DNA of 32,101 nucleotides from Propionivibrio sp. Its GTDB lineage: Bacteria > Pseudomonadota > Gammaproteobacteria > Burkholderiales > Rhodocyclaceae. The notes beneath the pieces were generated by a model. That model saw only the letters and a list, made by a program, of their open reading frames with translations, ran no database searches and was not told the DNA's origin. The number at the start of each line of letters is the position of its first letter. The stretch's first letter is position 1. The stretch spans positions 1 through 32,101 of the forward strand of contig NZ_JAPUVO010000125.1 of assembly GCF_029255185.1 (NCBI RefSeq). The letters run 5' to 3'. Made by a program: the position numbers and the translations under genes. Shown here in pieces: positions 15,072-23,618 of the stretch.

Positions 15072-16373
15072 TTAGTGGTGCCGGTTGCCGCTGCGGTGTG
15101 CACCGCCGGCTGACGGCTTGCCGCTGCTGGAGCGGCTGGGTGAACCTGGGCGTGCACCGCCACCCGGACGGCCGCTCGAAGAGCGTTGTCCGCCGCGGGT
15201 ACCGGCCGAACGCATCAGAATTGGTTCGGCGCGGATGCTGGGGTCGGGCGCGTAGTCCGGATAGGCCACGACCTCAATCTGTTTCTTGAGCAGGCGCTCG
15301 ATGTCGTGCAAGAGCTTGAGTTCATCGACGCAGACCAGCGAAACGGCAGAGCCTTCGGTGCCTGCGCGGCCGGTACGGCCAATGCGATGCACGTAGTCTT
15401 CGGCGACGTTCGGCAATTCGTAATTGACGACATGAGGCAACTCGTCGATATCAATACCGCGCGCCGCGATGTCGGTGGCGACCAGAACGTGCAGCTTGCC
15501 GCTCTTGAAGTTGGCCAGAGCCCGGGTGCGCGCATTCTGGCTCTTGTTGCCGTGAATGGCGTCAGCTTCGATGCCGGCCTTGAGCAGCTTGTCGGCAAGG
15601 CCATTGGCGCCCCATTTGGTGCGTGTGAATACTAGTACCTGATACCAGCCATTGTCCCTGATCAGATCGACCAGCAGGTCACGCTTGCGTTCGCGGTCGA
15701 CTTTGTAGACGTACTGCTTGACGAGTTCCGGCGCCGTATTGCGCCGCTCGGACTCGACATATTCGGGCTGAACCAGAAAGGTGCTGGCCAAGGTGCGTAT
15801 TTCATCCGAAAAGGTCGCTGAGAAGAGCAGATTCTGCCGCTTCTTTGGCAGCAGTGCGATGACGCGTTTGATGTCGTGAATAAAGCCCATGTCGAGCATC
15901 CGGTCGGCTTCGTCGAGGACCAGAACTTCAACGCCCGAAAGGTCGATGTTGCGCTGCTGCACATGGTCGAGCAGTCGACCGGGGGTGGCTACGAGGATGT
16001 CGACGCCGCTCCTGAGCGCTGAAATCTGCGGATTCATGCCGACGCCGCCAAAAATGACGAGTGACTTGAAGGGCAGGTGGGCGCCGTAAGTGCGAACGCT
16101 TTCCTCAACCTGAGCAGCAAGCTCGCGCGTCGGTGTCAGGATCAGTACGCGGATTTTTCGCGGCCCGCTTACCCGGGAGGCCGCCAGACGGTTAAGAATG
16201 GGCAGGGTAAAGCCGGCGGTCTTGCCGGTACCTGTTTGCGCGCAGGCCATCAGGTCGCGTCCGGAAAGAACAACGGGAATGGCCTGGGCCTGAATCGGGG
16301 TAGGGGTTTCGTAGCCTTGATCGGCAATGGAACGAAGGATCTCGGGTACGAGACCCAGTTCGGTAAATTTCAT
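15072..16373 (-). CDS. rhlE: DEAD-box RNA helicase, RhlE type
   Basis: ATP-dependent RNA helicase for RNA remodelling or ribosome assembly. All core motifs are visible: Q motif ([13 protein letters not shown]), Walker A ([18 protein letters not shown]), [13 protein letters not shown], the DEAD box ([16 protein letters not shown]), SAT (LLFSATFS), then [10 protein letters not shown] and [10 protein letters not shown] in the second RecA domain. The last 50 or so residues are low-complexity and rich in Gly, Ser, Arg and Pro, a typical RNA-binding tail, ending in two His. 433 residues, normal. GGAG about 9 bases before the ATG supports the start. Divergent from phaB across 262 bases. Confidence 0.93.
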   Translation of the reverse strand: MKFTELGLVPEILRSIADQGYETPTPIQAQAIPVVLSGRDLMACAQTGTGKTAGFTLPILNRLAASRVSGPRKIRVLILTPTRELAAQVEESVRTYGAHLPFKSLVIFGGVGMNPQISALRSGVDILVATPGRLLDHVQQRNIDLSGVEVLVLDEADRMLDMGFIHDIKRVIALLPKKRQNLLFSATFSDEIRTLASTFLVQPEYVESERRNTAPELVKQYVYKVDRERKRDLLVDLIRDNGWYQVLVFTRTKWGANGLADKLLKAGIEADAIHGNKSQNARTRALANFKSGKLHVLVATDIAARGIDIDELPHVVNYELPNVAEDYVHRIGRTGRAGTEGSAVSLVCVDELKLLHDIERLLKKQIEVVAYPDYAPDPSIRAEPILMRSAGTRGGQRSSSGRPGGGARPGSPSRSSSGKPSAGGAHRSGNRHH

Positions 16374-16553
16374 GCGAGAGAACTCCAGATATTTGCCATG
16401 CGTGCGCGGAACCCGCTAATGCACGTACCAGTCTGGGCAAATACAACGGGATTTGTGGGTCGGGCAGGCGAGAATGCCTAGCCAGATCGGACGAGCACCA
16501 AGACTGTTGAATGGCGCCACGAGGAAACCTGATAGTATCACGGTCCTGCCATT

Positions 16554-16582
16554 TTCTAATCTATTGTTGTCGGTCGTACAAT
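16554..16582 (+). promoter_or_regulatory. Candidate promoter for phaB
   Basis: TTCTAA (16554-16559) and TACAAT (16577-16582) with a 17-base spacer. The -10 is good and the -35 weak. A transcript would start about 45 bases before the phaB ATG. The rest of the 16374-16635 spacer shows no gene. Confidence 0.4.
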
Positions 16583-16635
16583 GAAGGGAAGGAAAAAACG
16601 GCAATCCCATTGGTTTATAAACGAAAGGAAATATC

Positions 16636-17379
16636 ATGACGCAACGTGTTGCTCTGGTTACAGGTGCGATGGGCGGTCTCGGTACCGCAATCTGTCAGGA
16701 ACTCTGCAAGGCTGGACACAAGGTGGTTGCCGCCTACCATCCCGAATTCGACAAGCCGGATGAGTGGACCAAGGAAATGGCTGATGCCGGTTTCAAGGAT
16801 TTCGTTTGTGTTTCTGGCGATATTTCGAGTTTTGACTCGTGTGTTGCCATGGTCGCCGAGGCAGAAGCCAAGGCAGGGCCGATTGATATTCTGGTGAACA
16901 ACGCCGGGATTACGCGTGACCGCATGTTTGCAAAGATGGAACTGGGCCAGTGGGATGCAGTGATTGCCACCAACCTGAGCAGCCTGTTCAATATGAGCAA
17001 ACAGGTTTCCAGCAAGATGGCCGAGCGTGGCTGGGGGCGCATCATCAACATTTCCTCGGTCAATGGACTCAAGGGGCAGGCGGGCCAAACCAACTATTCA
17101 GCGGCCAAGGCCGGGGTGATCGGTTTTACCAAAGCGCTGGCGGCCGAGTTGGCGGCCAAGGGCGTGACCGTCAACGCCATTGCCCCAGGTTATGTAGCAA
17201 CCAAAATGGTCATGGCCATCAAGCCTGAGGTCCTGCAAAGCATCATTGAGACGGTGCCGATGAAGCGCCTGGCCAAGCCCGAAGAAATTGGCGGCGCCTG
17301 TGCTTATCTGGCCTCCGACATCGCCGCTTTCATGACCGGTGCGACGATGAACATCAATGGCGGCTTGTACTATCAGTGA
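16636..17379 (+). CDS. phaB: Acetoacetyl-CoA reductase
   Basis: NADPH-dependent reduction of acetoacetyl-CoA to (R)-3-hydroxybutyryl-CoA for PHA synthesis. Classical short-chain dehydrogenase: VALVTGAMGGLGTAICQELC (cofactor loop), LVNNAGITRDRMFAKM, catalytic Ser in IINISSVNG, and Tyr/Lys in TNYSAAKAG (YxxxK). HPEFDKPDEWTKEM after the second strand and PGYVATKMVMAI near 190 are typical of PhaB rather than FabG. 247 residues. The ribosome site AAAGGAAATATC before ATG 16636 is clear. phaR follows, a common pairing. A T-tailed terminator ends this gene. Confidence 0.92.
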   Translation: MTQRVALVTGAMGGLGTAICQELCKAGHKVVAAYHPEFDKPDEWTKEMADAGFKDFVCVSGDISSFDSCVAMVAEAEAKAGPIDILVNNAGITRDRMFAKMELGQWDAVIATNLSSLFNMSKQVSSKMAERGWGRIINISSVNGLKGQAGQTNYSAAKAGVIGFTKALAAELAAKGVTVNAIAPGYVATKMVMAIKPEVLQSIIETVPMKRLAKPEEIGGACAYLASDIAAFMTGATMNINGGLYYQ

Positions 17380-17403
17380 CATTCGGCAAACCAGGAACAA
17401 GAC

Positions 17404-17431
17404 GGGCTCTGTTGCAGAGCCTGTTTTTTTT
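17404..17431 (+). terminator. Rho-independent terminator after phaB
   Basis: GGCTCTG, loop TTG, CAGAGCC (17405-17421), followed by TG and a run of eight T. It begins 25 bases after the phaB stop. A classical intrinsic terminator. Confidence 0.9.
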
Positions 17432-17437
17432 CTGAGG

Positions 17438-17443
17438 TATAAT
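17438..17443 (+). promoter_or_regulatory. -10 element for phaR
   Basis: A perfect TATAAT, preceded by GAGG, starts 7 bases after the phaB terminator and 73 bases before the phaR ATG. The best -35-like sequence (TTGCAG, 17412-17417) lies inside the terminator hairpin at an overlong 20-base spacing, so the -35 is uncertain. Confidence 0.5.
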
Positions 17444-17510
17444 TGTGCCATGCAGCATTGATACGCCTCCAAGAGCGTACTTCGTTTGATTTGCCATTGG
17501 AGAGGTCTTC

Positions 17511-18080
17511 ATGCCTGAGTCGTTGCGGCTGGTCAAAAAATACCCGAATCGCCGTTTGTACGACACCAAAACGAGTGCCTACATCACCCTGAGTGATGTC
17601 AAAGGTCTCGTTCTTGCGCTTGAGAACTTCAAGGTGGTTGATGCGAAAAGTGGCGAGGACCTGACGCGCAGCATCCTGCTGCAAATCATCATTGAAGAGG
17701 AAACGGCGGGCGTTCCCTTATTCACCACCGAGTTGTTGTCGCAGATGATCCGTTTCTACGGTCATGCCATGGAGGGGATGCTGGGTAAATATCTGGAAAC
17801 GAACATCAAGTCGTTTACGGACTTCCAGAAGAAACTTAACGAACAATCGTATTCGCTCTATGGTGAAAACAGCAAGCAGGTGCAAAGCGACATGTGGTCC
17901 CAGTTCATGAATTTTCAGGGTCCTGCCATGCAGACGATGATGTCGACCTACATGGATCAGAGCAAGAAGATGGTTCATAAGATGCAGGATCAACTCAAGA
18001 GCCAGACACTGAACATATTTTCAGGTATCCAGACTCCAGGTTTCGTTAACAACGACGTAAAAAAAACAAATAATAAATAA
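17511..18080 (+). CDS. phaR: Polyhydroxyalkanoate synthesis repressor PhaR
   Basis: Transcriptional repressor that binds PHA granules and DNA and controls phasin and PHA genes. The N-terminal domain shows the signature RLVKKYPNRRLYDTKTSAYI (residues 6-25), followed by TLSDVKGLVLALENFKVVDA and SGEDLTRSILLQIIIEEE. The second region (about 65-115) matches the PHB accumulation regulatory domain (LLSQMIRFYGHAMEGMLGKY). The tail is rich in Gln, Met and Lys. 189 residues, normal. It follows phaB with its own -10 element. GGAGAGG before the ATG is a good ribosome site. Confidence 0.95.
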   Translation: MPESLRLVKKYPNRRLYDTKTSAYITLSDVKGLVLALENFKVVDAKSGEDLTRSILLQIIIEEETAGVPLFTTELLSQMIRFYGHAMEGMLGKYLETNIKSFTDFQKKLNEQSYSLYGENSKQVQSDMWSQFMNFQGPAMQTMMSTYMDQSKKMVHKMQDQLKSQTLNIFSGIQTPGFVNNDVKKTNNK

Positions 18081-18206
18081 TCGGTTTATCTAAACGGTAC
18101 GTTGACCCGTGCCATCGTTCGCGAGGCGAATCTTCGCTAATCAAGGCTTTCGCAAATCCCGTTAAAAACTTGTGGAATGCCCGAGTCTCTGAAGGAGTGC
18201 ATAACT

Positions 18207-20150
18207 ATGAGCGATGACAATAAACCCGAAGTTCCGCCCGTTACCACGCGGCGCAAATTTCTGAACACCGCCGGGATCGCCGGCTTGGCCGGTGCCGGCA
18301 TCAGCCTCGGCCTGGCGGGGTGCAACAAGACTGAACAGGCCCCGCCAGCGACGGCCAGTGCACCGGCTCCAGCCAAACCGGTCGCTGACGGCGTTGCTCA
18401 CGTCAAGAGCGACGTGGCGCCGGGACAGCTCGACGATTACTACATACTCTCCAGCGGCGGGCACTCGGGCGAGGTGCGCATCTACGGCGTACCGTCGGGG
18501 CGCACCCTCAAGCGCATCCCGGTTTTCAACACCGATGCGATGTCAGGCTGGGGCATCACCAACGAATCGAAAAAGATTCTCGGCACCAAACCAGACGGCA
18601 GCCTCAAGTACCGCACCGGCGACACCCACCACGTTCACGGCTCGTACACCGACGGCACTTACGACGGCAAGTACTTCTGGGTTAACGACAAGCTCAACGA
18701 CCGGATGGCCCGCATCCGGGGCGATTACCTGGAGTGCGACAAGATCACCGAGATTCCCAACGTTCAGGGTTTTCACGGTATTTTCCCGGACAAGCGCGAC
18801 CCGGTGGACGCCAGCATCAACCACACCACGCGCGTGTTCTGCGGCGCCGAGTTTCACGTGCCGTTGCCCAACAAGCCCAACGACTGGAAGAATGCCGCTG
18901 CCTACGCCTGCCTGCTCACCTGCGTCGATGCCGAAAGCATGGCCGTTCGCTGGCAGGTCAAGATCGACGGCAATATGGACCTATGTGCCACGTCGTATGA
19001 CGGCAAGCTGGCGGCTCTCAACAGCTACAACACCGAAAACGGACTCCTGTTTGCTGACATGATGTCGGCCGAGCGCGACGCCTGCGTCTTCTTCAACATC
19101 GAGCGCATCGAAGCGACAATCAAGGCGGGCAAAACCTTCACCATCGGCGATTCCAAAGTGCCGGTAGTGGACGGAACGAAAGCAGCCAACAAGGACCCGA
19201 AGACGGCGCTAACCTGCTACGTGCCGGTACCCAAGAACCCGCACGGTGTAAACATCACCCCGGACGGCAAGTACTACGTCTGCGCCGGCAAGCTGTCGCC
19301 GACCGCGACGGTGATCGAGCATGAACTGGTGCTGAAGTGGTTCAACGGCGAACTCAAAGAGCCGCGCGACACCGTTGTTGCCGAGCCGGAAATCGGCCTG
19401 GGTCCCTTGCACACCGGCTTCGACGGCCGCGGCAACGCCTACACCTCGCTCTTCCTCGACAGCCAGGTGGTCAAATGGAACGTCGCTGCCGCCATCGCGC
19501 AGTTCAAGGGCGACAAGCAGGCCAAGGTGGTGCTCGACCGCATCGACGTGCATTACCAGCCGGGCCACGGCTATACCTCGATGGGCGAAACAAAGGAGGC
19601 CGACGGCAAATACTTCAACTCCGGCAACAAGTTCTCTAAGGACCGTTTCCTGCCGGTGGGACCGGTCCACGTCGAGACCGAACAGTTGATCGACATCACC
19701 GGCGACAAGATGGTGCTCCTGCACGACCATACCGCCTACCCCGAACCGCATGATGCGATCATCGTACGGCGTGACATCATCAAGCCGACGCAGATCTACA
19801 CAATGTCTGACTCCCCTATTGCGGTGAAGGGCGAAGACGTCGGCGTCAAGCGCAATGGAAACAAGGTTACCGTGCGCATCATGTCGGTGGCTCCCGTTTT
19901 CACGCCCACGGAATTCGTGGTCAAGAAGGGCGACGAGGTGACCATCATCCTGACCAACCACGATGTTGTGGAAGATCTGCACCACGGCTTCGGCCTCGAG
20001 AACCACGATATCAGCTTCATCGTCGGTCCCCAGGAAACCAAGTCGGTGACCTTCAAGGTCGAGCGTCCCGGGGTGTATTGGTACTACTGCACTCACTTCT
20101 GCCATGCACTGCACCTGGAAATGCGCGGACGCATGATCGTCGAAGCATAA
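18207..20150 (+). CDS. nosZ: Nitrous oxide reductase, clade I-like (Tat-exported)
   Basis: Periplasmic copper enzyme reducing N2O to N2. The 647-residue product has a twin-arginine signal TTRRKFLNTAG (RR at 15-16), then GISLGLAGC, a lipobox-like motif with Cys 39, and a Pro/Ala linker. CuZ histidine regions are present: DTHHVHGSYTDG (139-150), NVQGFHGIFPDKRD, KNPHGVNITPDGKYY, GPLHTGFDGRGNAYTSLFL, HYQPGHGYTSMGET and LLHDHTAYPEPHDAI. The CuA domain has DLHHGFG (H593) and YYCTHFCHALHLEMRGRM with C628, C632, H636 and M639. Trp, usual between the two Cys, is His 630. I use ATG 18207, 10 bases after GAAGGAG, instead of the ATG ten codons earlier. It precedes nosR, unlike the common nosR-nosZ order. 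No FNR or Dnr box is clear in the 126 bases upstream. Confidence 0.97.
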   Translation: MSDDNKPEVPPVTTRRKFLNTAGIAGLAGAGISLGLAGCNKTEQAPPATASAPAPAKPVADGVAHVKSDVAPGQLDDYYILSSGGHSGEVRIYGVPSGRTLKRIPVFNTDAMSGWGITNESKKILGTKPDGSLKYRTGDTHHVHGSYTDGTYDGKYFWVNDKLNDRMARIRGDYLECDKITEIPNVQGFHGIFPDKRDPVDASINHTTRVFCGAEFHVPLPNKPNDWKNAAAYACLLTCVDAESMAVRWQVKIDGNMDLCATSYDGKLAALNSYNTENGLLFADMMSAERDACVFFNIERIEATIKAGKTFTIGDSKVPVVDGTKAANKDPKTALTCYVPVPKNPHGVNITPDGKYYVCAGKLSPTATVIEHELVLKWFNGELKEPRDTVVAEPEIGLGPLHTGFDGRGNAYTSLFLDSQVVKWNVAAAIAQFKGDKQAKVVLDRIDVHYQPGHGYTSMGETKEADGKYFNSGNKFSKDRFLPVGPVHVETEQLIDITGDKMVLLHDHTAYPEPHDAIIVRRDIIKPTQIYTMSDSPIAVKGEDVGVKRNGNKVTVRIMSVAPVFTPTEFVVKKGDEVTIILTNHDVVEDLHHGFGLENHDISFIVGPQETKSVTFKVERPGVYWYYCTHFCHALHLEMRGRMIVEA

Positions 20151-20168
20151 TGGCGTCTTGTTGAAAGG

Positions 20169-20186
20169 CGTGGGGCCCTCCCCACG
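20169..20186 (+). terminator. GC-rich hairpin between nosZ and nosR
   Basis: CGTGGGG, loop CCCT, CCCCACG: a perfect 7-bp stem 19 bases after the nosZ stop, followed by a C/T-rich tract rather than a T-run. It could act as a partial terminator or as a 3' stabiliser of nosZ mRNA. Confidence 0.45.
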
Positions 20187-20197
20187 TTCCCCCTTCT

Positions 20198-22351
20198 ATG
20201 AAGCCGTATCGGTTTCTTGCTGGATTCGGTCAGTTCGTCCTTCTGCTCGCGTGGTCGTCCACCAGTTACGGCAGCTCTTACGATGCGCCGCTGCCGCCAC
20301 AACTGAGCACTGATCCCGATCTGTGCGCCTATGCACCCTGTCGGGAGGTAATGCCTGGCGCCGACAGTTTTTCGCCGCGCAAAGGCCGCCCCAGCTATGT
20401 TGAGGCCTACCGCGGCACAGGTCTGACACGTGAACTGGTCGGCTATGTCTTTCTGTCCACGGACATCGTGGATATTCCCGCCTACTCCGGCAAGCCGGTA
20501 GTGACCTTGATCGGAATGGACACCAAAGGCATCATCAGCGGCGTGCGCATTCTCAAGCACAGCGAGCCGATCCTGCTCGTCGGCATCCCGGAACGCGAAC
20601 TCGCCAAATTCATCGCCCAGTACGTCGGCCTGTTTGCGGGCGCCAAGGTTGAAATCGGCACGTCACAGGCCGGCGAAGACCACATCGGCTTGAATGCCAT
20701 CAGCGGTGCAACAGTAACCGTTATTGCCGAAAACCAGGTGGTGATGCGCTGCGCCTACGCTATTGCCAACCAGGTCGGTATCGTCAAGTCCGTAACCAAG
20801 CCGGCCGCGCGTCTCACCGCGCAGAACTCAACGCTTTCGTGGAAAACTCTCGTTGACGAGGGTAGCGTTCAACACCTCTCCATCCGGCCTGAGCAACTGG
20901 GAATCGCCGGCAATGGCGAACCCTACACGGATCTTTATTTCGGCTACCTGAATGCACCTGCCGTAGGTCGCAACATCCTCGGTGATTCCGCCTGGCGGCA
21001 GTTGATGGCGAGTTTGAAGCCCGACCAGCACGCCATTTTCATCGTCGCCAATGGCACCGGCTCGTTCAAGGGTTCCGGCTTCGTGCGCGGCGGCATCTAC
21101 GATCGCATCCAGGTCGCTCAGGATATCGACACCTATACCTTCCGCGATACTGACTACCGCAACCTCTACGGCATTGCCGCCGCTGGCGCACCGACCTACC
21201 GCGAGTCGGGTATCTTCATCCTGCACGGCGGCAATTTCAGCGCCGCGTACCCATGGAATCTGGTTGTCCTGGCCAACAAGCTGGACCAGCAAACCGGAAC
21301 CAAGGTATTTGCGAATTTCTCCCGCGAGTATTGGCTGCCTGCGTCCTATCTGGAAGGCGGACGACCGGAAGTGCTGCGCCCGGACCCCACCTGGATGCGG
21401 ATATGGAAGGGCAAGCAACTCGACATTGTTCTCTTCGTCCTGCTGTTAGCTGCAGTCACCGCCACCTATGTCCTGCGTGACCGTTTGGTGCGGCGCGCAA
21501 CGCGCAAGGACACCCGCTGGGTTTCCATCCCGAAATACGCGGCCTGGACGGCAAGTATTGCCTTTGTTGGCTTCTACGGTCTGGCTCAGCCCAGCGTCAC
21601 GCACATCATGACCTGGCTACACTCCCTCGTCTATCAATGGCGCTGGGAACTGTTCCTGTCCGACCCGCTGATCTTCATTTTCTGGTGGTTCATCTTCGCC
21701 GTGCTTTTCATCTGGGGGCGCGGCTTGTTCTGCGGCTGGCTCTGCCCCTATGGTTCCCTGTCCGAACTCGCCTTCAAGCTGGCCGGCGCGCTTGGGCTGA
21801 AGCGGTTCCAGTTTCACTTGCCGATGCCCTGGCACAATCGTTTGCGCTGGGTGAAATACGGCATTTTCGCCGTGCTCGTGATCGTGTCGTTCTACGATCT
21901 GGGCAGCGCCGAGAAAATGGCCGAGGTGGAACCCTTCAAGTCCACCTTCCTGGTTGGCGGCTTCTGGCATCGAGCATGGCCTTTCGTTCTCTACTGGGTC
22001 GTTCTGTTCGTAGCTTCACTGTTCGTCGAGCGACCGTTCTGCAAGTACCTTTGCCCATTAGGCGCCGGGCTCGCCATCCCGACCACCTTGCGTTTCATCC
22101 AGCTCAAACGCAAGGCCGAATGCACGACCTGCCACGCTTGCCAGAAAGGATGCGGTTCACTGGCCATTGACGACGCGGGACGCATCGACCAGCGCGAATG
22201 CCTGCTTTGCCTCGAATGCCAGATCCTTTACTACGACGATCACACCTGCCCACCTCTCTCACAGGAGCGCAGGGCGCGTCGCCGGGCCGGCTTGGAGCTG
22301 ACGCCAATCGGCGACGATGGTTACTTCATTCCCATTAAACAAGTTCGTTAA
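20198..22351 (+). CDS. nosR: NosR, flavin- and iron-sulfur-containing membrane protein
   Basis: Membrane protein needed for NosZ activity, thought to deliver electrons. A signal sequence (MKPYRFLAGFGQFVLLLAWS) leads into a periplasmic FMN-binding domain, with GLNAISGATVTVI (SGATVT is the covalent FMN site). Hydrophobic helices follow from about residue 405, with polyferredoxin-type motifs CGWLCPYGSLSE and CKYLCPLGAG. The C-terminus has CTTCHACQKGC and ECLLCLECQILYYDDHTCPP, two [4Fe-4S] clusters. 717 residues, normal. The bases before the ATG are C/T-rich and offer no Shine-Dalgarno, although the signal sequence fixes the start. ApbE, needed for FMN attachment, is not in the window. Confidence 0.95.
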   Translation: MKPYRFLAGFGQFVLLLAWSSTSYGSSYDAPLPPQLSTDPDLCAYAPCREVMPGADSFSPRKGRPSYVEAYRGTGLTRELVGYVFLSTDIVDIPAYSGKPVVTLIGMDTKGIISGVRILKHSEPILLVGIPERELAKFIAQYVGLFAGAKVEIGTSQAGEDHIGLNAISGATVTVIAENQVVMRCAYAIANQVGIVKSVTKPAARLTAQNSTLSWKTLVDEGSVQHLSIRPEQLGIAGNGEPYTDLYFGYLNAPAVGRNILGDSAWRQLMASLKPDQHAIFIVANGTGSFKGSGFVRGGIYDRIQVAQDIDTYTFRDTDYRNLYGIAAAGAPTYRESGIFILHGGNFSAAYPWNLVVLANKLDQQTGTKVFANFSREYWLPASYLEGGRPEVLRPDPTWMRIWKGKQLDIVLFVLLLAAVTATYVLRDRLVRRATRKDTRWVSIPKYAAWTASIAFVGFYGLAQPSVTHIMTWLHSLVYQWRWELFLSDPLIFIFWWFIFAVLFIWGRGLFCGWLCPYGSLSELAFKLAGALGLKRFQFHLPMPWHNRLRWVKYGIFAVLVIVSFYDLGSAEKMAEVEPFKSTFLVGGFWHRAWPFVLYWVVLFVASLFVERPFCKYLCPLGAGLAIPTTLRFIQLKRKAECTTCHACQKGCGSLAIDDAGRIDQRECLLCLECQILYYDDHTCPPLSQERRARRRAGLELTPIGDDGYFIPIKQVR

Positions 22352-22364
22352 GGGCTGTCTGACG

Positions 22365-23618
22365 ATGCGGAAGGGGCTTGTCGCGATTCTCCTGCTCTTT
22401 GGTCAATCAGCCTTTGCCGTCGACTGGCAGGTAGCGCCGGGCGCTTCCATCGCCGCCGCGGTACGGCTGGCCAAGTCCGGCGATACCGTGAGGGTGCTGC
22501 GCGGCTACCATGAAGAGCATCTGGTGATCGACAAGCCCTTGCGTCTGATCGGGGTTGATCGTCCGACCCTGAGCGGTACCGGGCGTGGCGACGTCATCCG
22601 GATCAAGTCGCGCGACGTGACCATCGAGGGTCTGATTATTCGCGACAGCGGAACAGACCTCACAGCCCAGAATGCGGGAATTTATGTCGAGCCGGGGTCC
22701 GACCGCGTCATCATCCGCAACAACGTTCTGGTCTACAATCTGTTCGGCATATGGATCGAAAAGCTGAAGGGCCCTGAGGTTACCGGCAACCTCATCACCG
22801 GCAAGCGCGACCTGGCCTCGGCACAACGCGGCAACGGCATCCAGCTCTACAACACGACCGGCGCCCGCATCATCGACAACCGGATCAGTTTTGCGCGCGA
22901 CGGTATTTACGTCGATGTCTCGCACCACGCAGTGTTTCGCGGTAACAGCATGCATCATCTGCGTTACGGCACCCATTACATGAATTCCAACGATAATCTT
23001 TGGGAAGACAACGAAAGTTACCTGAACCGGGGCGGTCTGGCCTTGATGGAAGTACGGCGCCAGGTGGTGCGTAATAACGTGGCCTGGGGCAACTCCGATC
23101 ACGGCATCATGCTGCGAACCATTCAGGATTCAGTGATCGAAAACAATGTCGTGGCGGCCAACAACCGTGGCTTCTTCATCTACGATGCCGAGTACAACGT
23201 CATCAATGGAAATCAGGTGATTGGCAACCACGTCGGTGCTCATGTCTGGGCCGGTTCGATCCACAATGATGTGGACGGCAACGATTTCATCCAGAACCGC
23301 GAGCAGGTGCGCTATGTCGCTGCCCGTGATGAAGTCTGGGGCAACAAGCAGGGCAACTACTGGAGCAATTACGCTGGCTGGGATGCGGATGGCGATGGTG
23401 TCGGTGATATCCCCTACGAAGCCAACGACGTGGTCGACCGGCTGACCTGGGAACACCCGCTGGTCAAACTCCTGCTCAACAGCCCGGCGGTACACAGCCT
23501 GCGCCTCATCGCCCGGCAGTTTCCACTGCTACGCAACACGAGCATTGTGGACAAACACCCGCGTATGCAGCCGCACAAATCAAATTGGAGTGAATGGCTT
23601 GGCAAACAGTCTCATTGA
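22365..23618 (+). CDS. nosD: NosD, periplasmic copper-site maturation protein
   Basis: Periplasmic right-handed beta-helix (CASH domain) protein required for CuZ assembly with NosF and NosY. Signal peptide MRKGLVAILLLFGQSAFAVD (residues 1-20, cleavage after AFA). The repeats are plain: DVTIEGLIIRDSGTD, DRVIIRNNVLVYNLFGIWIE, IIDNRISFARDGIYVDVSHH, NSDHGIMLRTIQDSVIENNV. NYWSNYAGWDADGDGVGDIP near 345 is a NosD signature. 417 residues from ATG 22365, 13 bases after the nosR stop; an in-frame ATG at 22317 lies within nosR. It overlaps nosF by 20 bases. Confidence 0.94.
   Translation: MRKGLVAILLLFGQSAFAVDWQVAPGASIAAAVRLAKSGDTVRVLRGYHEEHLVIDKPLRLIGVDRPTLSGTGRGDVIRIKSRDVTIEGLIIRDSGTDLTAQNAGIYVEPGSDRVIIRNNVLVYNLFGIWIEKLKGPEVTGNLITGKRDLASAQRGNGIQLYNTTGARIIDNRISFARDGIYVDVSHHAVFRGNSMHHLRYGTHYMNSNDNLWEDNESYLNRGGLALMEVRRQVVRNNVAWGNSDHGIMLRTIQDSVIENNVVAANNRGFFIYDAEYNVINGNQVIGNHVGAHVWAGSIHNDVDGNDFIQNREQVRYVAARDEVWGNKQGNYWSNYAGWDADGDGVGDIPYEANDVVDRLTWEHPLVKLLLNSPAVHSLRLIARQFPLLRNTSIVDKHPRMQPHKSNWSEWLGKQSH

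Noticed and set aside
16416-16637. 73-codon minus-strand open frame between rhlE and phaB
   Set aside because: No family, no convincing ribosome site, and it spans the likely promoters of both genes.
18126-18145. FNR/Dnr-type site upstream of nosZ
   Set aside because: An ATCAA half-site is present, but the other half (TCTTC) does not match TTGAT.
19209-20114. 301-codon minus-strand open frame opposite nosZ
   Set aside because: Its sequence is the biased shadow of GC-rich nosZ codons (many His, Val, Asp) and has no family signature.
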